Positions 46,143 to 56,007 of a stretch of DNA of 64,000 bases are shown here, piece after piece. Each line of letters starts with the position of its first letter. The first letter of the stretch is position 1. The translations under genes and the position numbers were made by a program. The notes beneath the pieces are model-generated. The model did no database searches, had not been told where the DNA came from, and saw only the letters and a list, made by a program, of their open reading frames with translations. Source of the DNA: Diplosphaera chodatii (Eukaryota; Chlorophyta; Trebouxiophyceae; Prasiolales; Stichococcaceae); the NCBI GenBank assembly GCA_032358165.1, contig JAALGY010000031.1:1550001-1614000 (forward strand), in the 5' to 3' direction.

Positions 46143-48656
46143 ATGTTGTCAGCGGCGCAGGTCACTGCACTTGGGCAACGTGCACAAGTCCAACAGCAAG
46201 CCCGGTATACAAACACCAAATCTCAGTGCAGAGGGTCAGATGTCTTCAGATCGACCTTCAGCCGCAGAACAGCCTGGGGCACCCGCCCCCACCGCCATGT
46301 GCGCATTTTGACGGTCACGGCAGAGAAGAGTGGCAGTCGGACGCCGGCCCTGGCAAACCCGCCTGCTAATGCAGAGGATGCCATTGAGAGGGGGCTAAAG
46401 GTGGGTGAGACGTCCAAGCCGCGCTCCTGCTGCATTCATGTTGTGAAAGGAGCCGCCTGCAACCAGCACTGCATGAGCATGCAGACTCAGCCTCCAAGTG
46501 CGTCGTACGCATGACGTGCAGGTGTTCAACGGTGGCAAGGCGGGGCAGGCGGCCACACAGGAGGCACTGGCGCTGTTTGAGGCCGCAATGCAGCTGCTGC
46601 CCAGCCGCCCTGAGGCGCGCGCCGCACTGTACAATGCTGGCTGCTGCCATGTGAAGCTGAAGCAGTGGCAGGCGGCGGTGGACTGCGTGGAGGAGGCGGT
46701 CAATGAGCAGGGCCTGAAGCTCGACGTAGCGCTAAAGGTGCAGCATGTGGTAGACCGGTGGTTGCAACCGACCTTTCATGCAGCTGGCTGCAGTGCTTGC
46801 TGGCTGCGCTACTGACACGGTGTCTCCCGGCGCACTTGATGATGAGCACCGTACTTTCTGCGTCCGTGCTGACGGTCGTCGATCCCAACCGATGAACAGG
46901 ACAAAGACCTGGAGCCGCTGCGGGAGCGGCGCGAGTGGCTGGACGCCATCGGCCGCCTGAAGGGCAGCGTCAGCGACAAAGCTCTCGTTCAGCTGGTGCG
47001 TGGCTTCAACCATGCAACCGTTAGGTGGTCCAATCGAAGTAATATCTAGCCTTCACAGCCTGATGTTCTGCTGCTCGTAGAGGTCAGAGGCGAAGGCGCC
47101 CTTCCGGCTGGTGCGGCTGGTGATCCTGGGCGGCCTGCTGGTGGGCGCGGTCGTGGGGCTGCTCATCATCACAGCCCGCCTAGTGCAGGCCGTCCAGGGT
47201 GGGCTGGAGACCCTAAATTCACAAGCCATGAAAGCCATGTGTCAGGATCCCGCAGAGGGGCTGCAACCAGTGTTTCCCCACTGAACAGGCGCTGCCGCTG
47301 GGATCAACATCCACTCTTCCTTGTGTAGGAGGGGAAGGCGCGCCAGACGTCACAGAGACGCTGAAGAACCTGGCGATCAATGGCGGCGCTATAGCTGTTC
47401 TGGGGTTCGTCGTGCGGCGGGACCTGACGTCCTCGGAGCGCGACAAGCGGATCGTGGAGCGCGAGGAGTCCCTCGCCAAGCTGCAGGTGCTGTTGCATGG
47501 TGACCTGTCACGTCATGCAGGTATGGCGTGACTGCAGCTGGAGACTCCCGGGGTGTCAGACACAAGCTGCGGTGCTGGTGAACAAGTTGCCTGGCTATCC
47601 TGCGCACCCGTCCTGACCTGGTCACGGTCCGCAATGCAGGTGGAGGTCGGCAGCGGCGGCCGGGTGCTGCCGCTGGCGTCCTTCCGCGGCACCACCCGCC
47701 CCGTGCTGCTGGCCGGCGGCAAGGCGTACCTGCAGAAGGCGCAGGCTGCCGCTGAGCAATATCGAGAGGCAAGGAAACTCTTTCATAGGCTGCCTGCGCA
47801 TGGTGTGCACGACATTCCTCGCATTGTATGCCATGCGTCCAACCAGCTGCCAGTGCGAGCAGCACAAGGGCAGACGAGTTTCAGCGGAAGCTGTGCTGGT
47901 GGCAGGCGCTGCGGGACCGAGGGGTGTCGCTGGTGCCGCTGCCGAGTGCGGCCGCCGAGATGGACGACCCGACAGAGCGGCTGCGGGCCCTCAAACGCGA
48001 GTTCCAGTGCGTCCATGCAGCTTGCAGCTTCCTGTCATTCCTGCTCAAGTTCGCTGTACCTAGTCTCTGTCGGTGTTGGGTAAGATAAGCCCGCCATCTG
48101 TCGGACTGACCCTGCTATACTGGTCTTGGCAGACGCCATCAGTCGTCCGACAATGCATTATGTGAATGCGCTATGTGCATGCACTATGTGAACAGGGGCG
48201 ACAAGTCAGAGGCCAAAGGCTTTGGCGCCGCTGCCAAAGCGTCAAAGCCAGCGCCTTCAGAGGTGAAGCGGGCCCCGCAGGCGGACCGCAAATGGCAGCT
48301 GCAGCCGTATGATGTGCGCGAGTGGCTACAGTGGATGGCGGCCCAGCAGGAGCTAGCGCAAGTCAAAGCAGGTGGGTGCTCAGTAGAGAATGATGCAGGA
48401 TGCAGACTCTGTGACAAGAGAAGTCATTGTTGCAGACTCGGAGATCCTGTCATCAGTGGCTATCAGATAACATGCAGACTAAGCACATGCACACCAACGA
48501 GCTATTGCCTTCCGTTTTCCAGGCGAGAATGTGTATGTGCAAGTGTCTCTGGATGGCACGGTGAGGAGCAGCGGCCTTGGCGTGCCACCTTGGGAACGAT
48601 TCCTTGGAGATCTGGCGCCCCTTGATGATGTGCGCACAAAGCTGACGAGGCAATGA
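46143..48656 (+). CDS. LPA1: LOW PSII ACCUMULATION 1 (LPA1), chloroplast TPR protein for photosystem II assembly
   Basis: Thylakoid membrane chaperone that helps D1 assembly into photosystem II in Arabidopsis. Exon 1 (46143-46400) is an 86-residue Arg/Ser/Thr-rich transit-peptide-like region ending DAIERGLK. Exon 2 (46522-46737) has the TPR repeats: ATQEALALFEAAMQLLP, ALYNAGCCHVKLKQW and AAVDCVEEAVNE. Exon 3 starts at 46900 (DLEPLRERREWL). Then come EAKAPFRLVRLVILGGLLVG and a second hydrophobic stretch (AINGGAIAVLGFVV), the two membrane spans of the family. The C-terminal domain has RPVLLAGGKAYLQKAQAAAE, LRDRGVSLVPL and NVYVQVSLDGTVRSSGLGVP, and ends TKLTRQ with TGA at 48654-48656. The start is the first ATG; an in-frame TTG lies 15 nt upstream. 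Confidence 0.88.
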
Positions 48657-48814
48657 CGACGCATGGTAGTCGAACATGACGAGTCAATTTTCCTGCACTG
48701 CTTCAGGTTGTGCAACAGCTCCTGTTGCCCACGAGCAAGTTTCCTACACGTGAGACAGCGGTGCAAAGCTGGCTGTGTAAATGTGGTATTGTTCAAGAAC
48801 GCCGTTTTCTGAAT

Positions 48815-50301
48815 TCAGGCGGTGGGCATGTCGTTTGGCAATGTCTTCAACTTGTATTCCCGTGTGCTTGCGCCAAATCGCAATACGTTGCCCTTCTGGA
48901 GTTGCCGCCCTGTGTGCGGCTTGACCCAAACCCCGTCGACGTTGGTGCCATGTGCTGTGCGAGAGACGGACACACATATCAGGGCGCCACGCTCAACACC
49001 GCTTTTGATCAAGAGCAAGCACACAGCCAGATGAAACTCTGCAATCACCTGCGCCGAGGTCCGTGAGGAACAGGTGGCCAGAAGGGTCCAGTGTCAGCGT
49101 TGCATGATGCCGTGAAACCGACAGGTGCTGCATAGCACGGACTTAGAGCTGTTACAGAGCCATCTTGGTATCCTTCCACAGACTGCTTTTGTGCCAGCAT
49201 TGACTCACAGTACCTCAAGGTGGACATCGCAGGACGGGATTCTGCCAAAGAGCACTCTTTGGTTGGCCGACTCCAGGCCCAGGTGCAGCTCGCCCAGGAC
49301 CTGCACAGGCCCAAAGGTGATGTCAAACTGTCAGCCAGCGGCAGCCCGATGCAGAGCAGGAACACTCAGCTGCGGCATGTTGGCGGGACAGTGTGCAAGG
49401 AGTCCAGTCACGGGTGGGCTGCTCTCATGGTTCCTCACCTCCTTGCCACCGTTTCTGGACACCTCAAAGACCGCTTCCCGCTTTGGCGGCTCCACTGGCG
49501 TCGCTGCTGGCTTGTCACTGCCGCCCTTTTCATCTCTGCTGGGGGGCTGGTCGTGGCCCCGGCCTGGGCTGCGGTCACGCCTCCGATCAGGGGTCCTATC
49601 ACGGCGGTGAGCTGCCTCGCTGTCCCTGTCTCCATTGCTGTGATGCTGGCTGCCGCTGTGCCTATGGCGGTGATCACCGTGCCCTTTTGTACTTCTGCTG
49701 TGGTGGCGCTCCCTGCTCCTGCTCCTGTCCCGCTTTCTGCTCGTGTCTTTGTCCCTGTCGCGGCTGCGCTGGGCTGGACTCCTGATCAGCCAGGGTGGAA
49801 GGAATCTGGCAAGTACACTGACAGACTCGTGCAGACTTGAATATTCAGTGGGTTGAAGAATTAGGAAGCGCCTTGTGACTGAACACACCTGCTTCGGGAC
49901 CTGTGACGATCCTGCCGCAGCTTGTCTGCACTGGTCCTGCCATCCGCTGTCTGATCTGCAGCCGTTGAATTATCAAGACTGCGGCCCAAGTCCGTGCAAT
50001 CTTTTCAACTTCGACTGTTGTGGGCAACTTGGCCATGTTACCATATCCAAATCGCACCTGCGGACGCCTTTGCATTGGCAGCAGAGGCCGCCTCCGCGCT
50101 TTGCTTCAGCTGCTTTGCGCTGACAAAGGTGACCTCCACCTTCTTGCCAGCAGCGTCCGCCGCGAGCACCGCGCCAGTGTCTGCGTCTGTCCCGTGCCAT
50201 CCTGTGGTGCCCGCCTGAACATCACTCCTGTCCACATCAGAGCACTTGCTTGTTATAAGACCAAACCAACACAGCTGGCTATCCTGCACATTGCCCAACA
50301 T
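48815..50301 (-). CDS. RS-rich protein with C-terminal FHA domain (SNIP1/NIPP1-like), 5' end uncertain
   Basis: FHA domains bind phosphothreonine; RS-rich nuclear FHA proteins act in RNA processing or transcription, so a nuclear role is inferred. Exons join in phase: one ending at about 50058 (DADTGAVLAADAAGKKVEVT, AKQLKQSAEAASAANAKASA); a short one (DQTADGRTSADKLRQDRHRS); a long RS/RD/RH-rich exon (about 49801-49438, SRDRDKDTSRKRDRSRSRER); then VLGELHLGLESANQRVLFGR with IPSCDVHLE; HLSVSRHHATLTLDPSGHLF; and AHGTNVDGVWVKPH with GNVLRFGASTREYKL, ending PTA and TGA at 48815. GR, SRHH and HGTNVDG are the FHA phosphopeptide-binding landmarks. The start is doubtful: the first exon frame stays open to an ATG at 50301, which overlaps the end of the upstream phosphatase gene by 23 nt. 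A separate first exon is equally possible. Confidence 0.68.
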
Positions 50302-51945
50302 GCCGCTGCAGGTATGCTGAGGACCAAGCAGCTCTTGCATATGCTGCCTGTAAATCCAGGCTGCACCTGTCACCGATGCCAAGCTGCGCTTCAAACGCAC
50401 ACAGCGAGCGCCAAAAACCGTCATTTGGCTGCACAATGGCACGCCGCTGCACGCAGTGTGCCCGTGCCTTGGCAGCGTTCCAGGCGAAGCGGCGCATCAG
50501 GTATGCCATCGTGAGGGCTGCGGAGCGCGACACGCCCGCACCGCAGTGCACAAGCGTTGCTGCAGCAGCACCATCGACATGTGAAGTACCACATCACAGG
50601 AAAATGCTTTTCAGTCGAAGCGTGAAAGCCAAACTGGCATCGTACCTCCGTGCATGCACAACATCACTCCTGGCAGTAGTTAATGCAGGATCAACGGTCA
50701 CTGGATGCTGCTGATGACCGGCCACACACCGTGGCCGGCAGCGCGCGCTTCCTCGATGAAGTCGTAGCTGGCGTTGAAGTACGGCGTCACATTCTGGGTG
50801 TCAACATCCGCCAGCTGGAAGCGCAGGTGCCGGAAGCGCGGCGGCAGCTTCATGTTCTCTGCAAGGCACAAATGTGAGCTACGCTGGTCGTAGCGCTGGC
50901 ACTGAAAACAGCCGGTCACCGTGCACTGTTATATGTCTGAGCGCCACAAGCATGCACCTGGGTCGTTGTGGATGGTGATGACATATCGCACGCCCAAGTC
51001 CTGAAGGCGCTCGTGGTTCTCAGCATGGCTCCACTCACCCAGGTACAGCACCCGTGGCAGAATCTCTGATGGATACCTGCAGCAGCATACCACAAGCTGC
51101 CCGACATGCTGCGTCTACAATGTGAGTGTGGTCATCTGCAGCAACCACAAGCAGAGGCTGGCAAGCACAGGATGCAAGGCTGGGCGACGGCTGACAACAG
51201 GCACAACTGCCGGTGCCACTCGCCTGGGCGCCGTGCTCTCCTTCAGTGAGGTTGTGCACAGGTACGGCATCCGCTGTTCCAGCTGATCAAACCTGACGCA
51301 CACGTTCAAGACTAAGGTGACAGTCTACAAAGTTACTGTGCCTCCTGCAGGTGCGGTGGTCTCTGTGTGACATCCGCTGGAATCGCCAGAGGTGCCGCAC
51401 CCTGGGCGGTAGATCGAAAGGCTCTTGCACTTGTTTTCCTCTGCAAGGAATTTTACCACCGGATGATCCTTCCGCAGGCCCTCCTCACCAAAGACGATGA
51501 CTGGCTTGCCCCACCTGCAGCGGATGTGTGCTGGCAAGCCTTGATCTGCCCGCAAGGGTGTGCGCTGTCTTGGACGCAAAAGCCAGATTGGACACCAAAC
51601 ACGTAGGACAACGTACCAGCAGTCTTGACCCCATCGGAGGTCATACTGATTCTTTGAATAGTCCTACATTGGCCAGCACGTGGATCAGGTCCGACCAAGG
51701 CGTCAGCACGCGCTATCCGTATACGCTGTACCGTGGCGGCTGGCATGCTGTGGTGGCAGAATGCGGTTACTCACCAGCAGTACTCTGCCGTTGGCCGACA
51801 AACGTATGCTGTAAGATAGCGCCACATGCGACTTTTGCCACTGCTTCTGAGGCCGCACGTCTAGAAGCAACGTCTTCGGGTCGTTTTTGCAGGCTGAAAA
51901 GCAACTGAATATTGCCGAGGCATCGGCCAGTGGTTTGACCTCCAT
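50279..51945 (-). CDS. dual-specificity phosphatase with N-terminal rhodanese-like domain (MKP/STYXL1 layout)
   Basis: Exon 1 (51945-51775) starts MEVKPLADASAIFSCFSACK and reads TLLLDVRPQKQWQKSHVALS, a rhodanese/CH2 fold entry. A second rhodanese exon (about 51519-51406) reads WGKPVIVFGEEGL then HPVVKFLAEENKCKSLSIYR. The next, near 51290, gives FDQLEQRMPYLC, the family's rhodanese end. The phosphatase domain begins YPSEILPRVLYLGEWSHA and HERLQDLGVRYVI, then HLRFQLADVDTQNVTPYF. The active-site loop LVHCGAGVSRSAALTMAYLM is intact (HCxxGxxR, about 50525-50548). The end is FEAQLGIGDR and a short tail with TGA at 50279. The intact loop and upstream Asp suggest an active phosphatase. One short linking exon between 51775 and 51519 is unresolved because the phases of the flanking exons do not match directly. 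An in-frame TTG extends the frame to 52023, but the ATG is preferred. Confidence 0.75.
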
Positions 51946-52567
51946 ACCAGCACCTTGGGGGCCGCCTGTCCACTCACATCCTGTCGAGCCAGTTACTGAG
52001 TGTTTGGGTGCATGGACTGACAAATTACATCACATACTACTCACTGCGATCGCCCCAACCATCTCAGCCGAGACTAAGGTGAGCGTCTCTTGACGCACTC
52101 GCTATGTGAAAGTCCACTGAAACTGGCACGTTGCGGCACAACCTGCATCTGACTCTGCATCTGACGACTCACGTGCCTTGCGACCCTTGACAAAAGAATG
52201 CGCCAGGGCGACAGCTGCTGAGAGGCAGGTCACAATCCTTGGTGTTGCTTATAATAAAGGTAATGCTCAAGTCTATTCGATAGGCTTCCCGGCTGTGTGG
52301 GCGCCCAGTCGACCGTGCTCAACACAGCATCATGCTAGCTGCGTCGCAGCTGTGCTGCTACTGTGAACTCCACTGATCAGTCTGAAGAGTCGTCCAATCA
52401 AATTGATGGCCTTATGCATCGATCGTCGTAGATTTGATTCACTCTGCTGAGCAGCTTGAACAGGAACTCGTCCTCCTGAAATGGCGGTGTAACAGATGGC
52501 CATGCTCTAAGACAGCAGCGCCAATGACAGAGACCTCACGGTGGTGACAGCGGGGCAAGGGTGCTAC
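51946..52567. other. divergent interval phosphatase / D2HGDH with an exon-like stretch
   Basis: Upstream region of two divergent genes. A minus-strand stretch at about 52397-52475, after a TTTCAG acceptor, reads EDEFLFKLLSRVNQIYDDRC and ends at a TGA. It has coding-like composition, but I could not attach it to a gene. A TATA-like TATAATAAAG lies near 52248 facing D2HGDH. Confidence 0.35.
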
Positions 52568-55500
52568 ATGAGGAGCATAGCGGCTGCCCTCTGCCGGCAT
52601 GCATCCGCTCTCGTCGCATTTCAGAGCTGCAGCACAAGGAAGCTCGCCGAATGCCCGATGCAAAGCCTGGCGGCAGCTTTCCAACTGCAAACGGGAGACA
52701 GCAGATGTTGCGGTCCGACGATGACGGCAGCGAAATTCAGCGGTTTGGCTGGTCAGCGCAGCATCGGTGCCCAACCAGCGGGCCAATGCATTGGCAGCCA
52801 CATCATCGGCACCACAATGGGACCACCATCGAAGGATGCACCTGTGAATGCGCGACAGTTTGGCGCAGCGTCGACGGCGTCACAGCGCAGCCCAGGTTTC
52901 AGCGTGCTTGAGGAAGCAGACTTGCAGCACTTCAGGCAAATTCTTGGCGGGGATTCGGTTATCACAGGTCCGGAGGCGCTGCAGAACTACAACAGGTAGG
53001 TTCTTGTTGTTCGTGCACCCCCCGCTGAAACACCCTTGCGATCAGATAGCTCGCCAGTCATACTGTGATCACCGTTGCTCATTTTCAACTTTCATATTTA
53101 CAGAGATTGGATGCAAAAGTTTGAAGGGGAAGGTCAGGTGGCATTGTTGCCGCAGACAACTCAGCAGGTGGCACAGGTGCCTACTTGCCTTTAGCTGGTT
53201 GCACAAGTTTGGCCGTGACAAGAGGCTGCATCAGAACGCCTTCGTACAGTTGTTGCATCCCTGCAGTGACTGCAGGGATGCAACAACAGCGGTCGATGCA
53301 ATCACGAATAGGGTAGCAGCGAGCATGTGATGCAGGTACTAGAGCACTGCAATGCACGGCGTTTGGCGGTGGTGCCACAGGGCGGCAACTCATCACTCGC
53401 CGGCGGCAGTGTACCGTGTTTTGACGAGGTGGTGCTGTCTACAGCTGCAATGAAGAACTTCATCTCCTTCGAGAAGGTGAGCGCTGAGACATGCTGATGC
53501 CACCCCTCTGCATTCCACATTCCCAGTATTGCCTGTGGCAACATGGTAGCAGAGCACGACCATCCTGCAGCTGTGTTGTCAGCTGAGAGCACGGTACTGC
53601 AGGTCGGCGGCGTGGTGGAGTGCCAGGCGGGCTGCACCCTGCAGGAGGTCGACGACTATGTGCACGAGCGGGGCTTCATGGTGCCCCTGGACCTGGGCGC
53701 CAAGGACACCTGCCACATCGCCGGCAATGTGGCCAGCAACGCAGGCAACCTGCAAACATTGTCCGCAGTGGTGCAGGGTCAAGGAGCCCTACCGATGCTG
53801 CCCGCACGCTATGTGCAGCAGGGTTCTGCTCACCGACCCACTGGGCAAGTTGTGCTGCAGGTGGGTTGCGCTTCCTGCGATATGGCAGCATGCGGGCCAA
53901 TGTGCTGGGCATCGAGGCAGTCACCCCGACCGGCACCGTGCTGGACCTCATGTCCACCTGCCGCAAAGACAACACAGGGTAGGTTGCGTCTTGGTCTGCG
54001 CCTGGGTGTGTTACCAGAACAATGTAACGCATGGCACTGGATGACGGTGTGCACAGTCGGCACGTGCATCCACGCTTTTATATTTATAAGACACAAAGCC
54101 GTCTGTGCTGTGCAGGTATGACTTGAAGCAGCTGTTCATTGGCAGTGAGGGGACGTTGGGCATCGTCACAGCGGTGGCATTGGCGTGCCCGCCGGTGCCA
54201 GCTGCGGTGGAGGCCGTGTGTCTGGCGTGCAAGGACTGGGACACCGTCATTGCGGTGCGCCACCAGAACGAACGATGCACTCTGGACAACAGTGCACACA
54301 ACAGGACTGCAGCCCTGCAGCAGCAGACCAAGTGGCACCAGCGCTGCAGGCCTTCCATGCGGCGAGGCAGCATGTAGGCGAGGCGCTGTCGGCGTTTGAG
54401 TTCTTTGACGAGGCCGCACTGGACGTTGCCCTGCGCCATGTGCCTGGCCTTGAGCACCCGACGCCCGACCAGCCGGTAGTTCAGCAGGCGCCCTTAGGAG
54501 CTCGCACCTTCCTGACAAACGTTGCATCAGTAAGGTGTTGCGAGTTTGCCATCATCAGCCGTGCCATGCAGCCCTGCTCAAAAACTGTGCGACATGCGTC
54601 GCAGGGGCCCTTCCATGTCATTCTGGAGGCTTCCAGCAGCGATGAGCAGTCAAATGCTGACCGGGTGAAGGCATTCTTGAAGGCAACATGCCCCACAGGC
54701 GGCGGAGGGGTCTTGGGTGGCAGCGGCAGCAACGATGAGCGGCAGGCGGCCGCGGCACACATCTGGAGCGTCCGCAAGAACCTCTCCGAGGGGCTGCGGC
54801 TGACCGGAGGTGATTTAGTGTACTTGCCAAGCACGAAGTAGTTCGACCTTGAGGATGTCTCCATGCCGTAAGCGTCTCGTATGGGTGTGCTGTTTCGCAC
54901 TAATGGTGTTGTGTGCCCTGGTGACCAGTCTACTGCTTTCTCACAGATCGAGTGTTCAAGTACGATCTCAGCCTCTTGCCGGGGGAGATGTATGCGCTTG
55001 TGGAGGAGACACGGCGCAGGCTGGCCGACTTCCCCGCAAGCACGGTGCATATCAGCTGCCATGGACATTCATTTGCTACGAGCTTTGGCAGTCACACGCA
55101 AACTGTGCAGCTACTATGCAGGCGTCCAGACGAGCAGCCCGCAAGCTCCGCATGTGGAGGCAAGCACATGCATGGCTGTCACGTGTTGCAGTGTCACTGC
55201 CATGCAGACGGTCGGCTACGGTCACCTGGGGGACGGCAACCTGCACCTGAATGTCACCGCGCCTGCAGATGGTGACGCCGTCCAGGTGATGGACCACACT
55301 GCATGACCCGGTCAACCCCGCATGCGCTATGACGTTGCATTGACAGGCCTTTGCTTGACGCAACCCTGTCGGTAATGGCGGATCTGAAATGCAACACACG
55401 CGTGCCTGCTGCCGCAGCAAGTGCTGGAGCCGTTCTTGTACGAGTACACAGCTGAGCGCGGCGGCAGCATCAGCGCTGAGCATGGCCTCGGCCAGATGAA

Positions 55501-55750
55501 GAACCGATACATGGGGTGCGCAGTCGGTTTTCATGAGCTTGCATTGCTGCAGAAAGAACATTCTTGTCGCTACACCATATGCTGAGGTAACAATTACTGT
55601 TGTCGAAAACTGGTGCAGTTTCACCAGCCACAGCTGCATGTGTGCAGGTACTCAAAACCACAGGCGGCAATTGACATCATGCGGCAGATTAAGCAGGTGT
55701 TTGACCCAAATGGTATCATGAACCCCTACAAGCTGCTGCCGCCGATGTGA
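52568..55750 (+). CDS. D2HGDH: D-2-hydroxyglutarate dehydrogenase, mitochondrial
   Basis: FAD-linked mitochondrial enzyme that oxidises D-2-hydroxyglutarate to 2-oxoglutarate and passes electrons towards ETF. Exon 1 from ATG 52568 ([20 protein letters not shown]) is a presequence-like amphipathic region and runs to EALQNYNR. Next are [11 protein letters not shown], then [20 protein letters not shown] with [13 protein letters not shown]. The FAD domain continues [74 protein letters not shown] and [14 protein letters not shown]. The C-terminal lobe has [51 protein letters not shown] and [18 protein letters not shown] at 55748-55750. All family blocks are present. Odd point: the usual GGNTGLVGG loop reads GGNSSLAGG. 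One intron (about 53176-53336) contains a perfect 19-bp inverted repeat. Confidence 0.92.
53249..53287. repeat. perfect 19-bp inverted repeat with 1-nt spacer, in a D2HGDH intron
   Basis: Left arm 53249-53267, single G at 53268, right arm 53269-53287. The right arm is the exact reverse complement of the left (arm core TTGCATCCCTGCAGT). The whole structure lies in the intron before the exon that starts VLEHCNARR at 53337. Confidence 0.95.
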
Positions 55751-56007
55751 TAACACGGTAGCTGGCAGCCTGCTTGTGGCTGCTGCGGACTTGTGACCTT
55801 CGTGGCAAGCAGCAGGAATGACACAGAGAACACACAACCTGTATTTGAAACCCCTTTGCACTGATTTGCTTGTTTGGTGGGGTATGCGCCAGGTTTCTGG
55901 CTGCTGCCATACGCTTTGAGATTGTGGGGTGCAGGGTGGTTCTCGAGGACCTCAGATCACTCACTGTGACGTTTGTCGGCCACAAATGGAAAACAGCACC
56001 GAATGCT

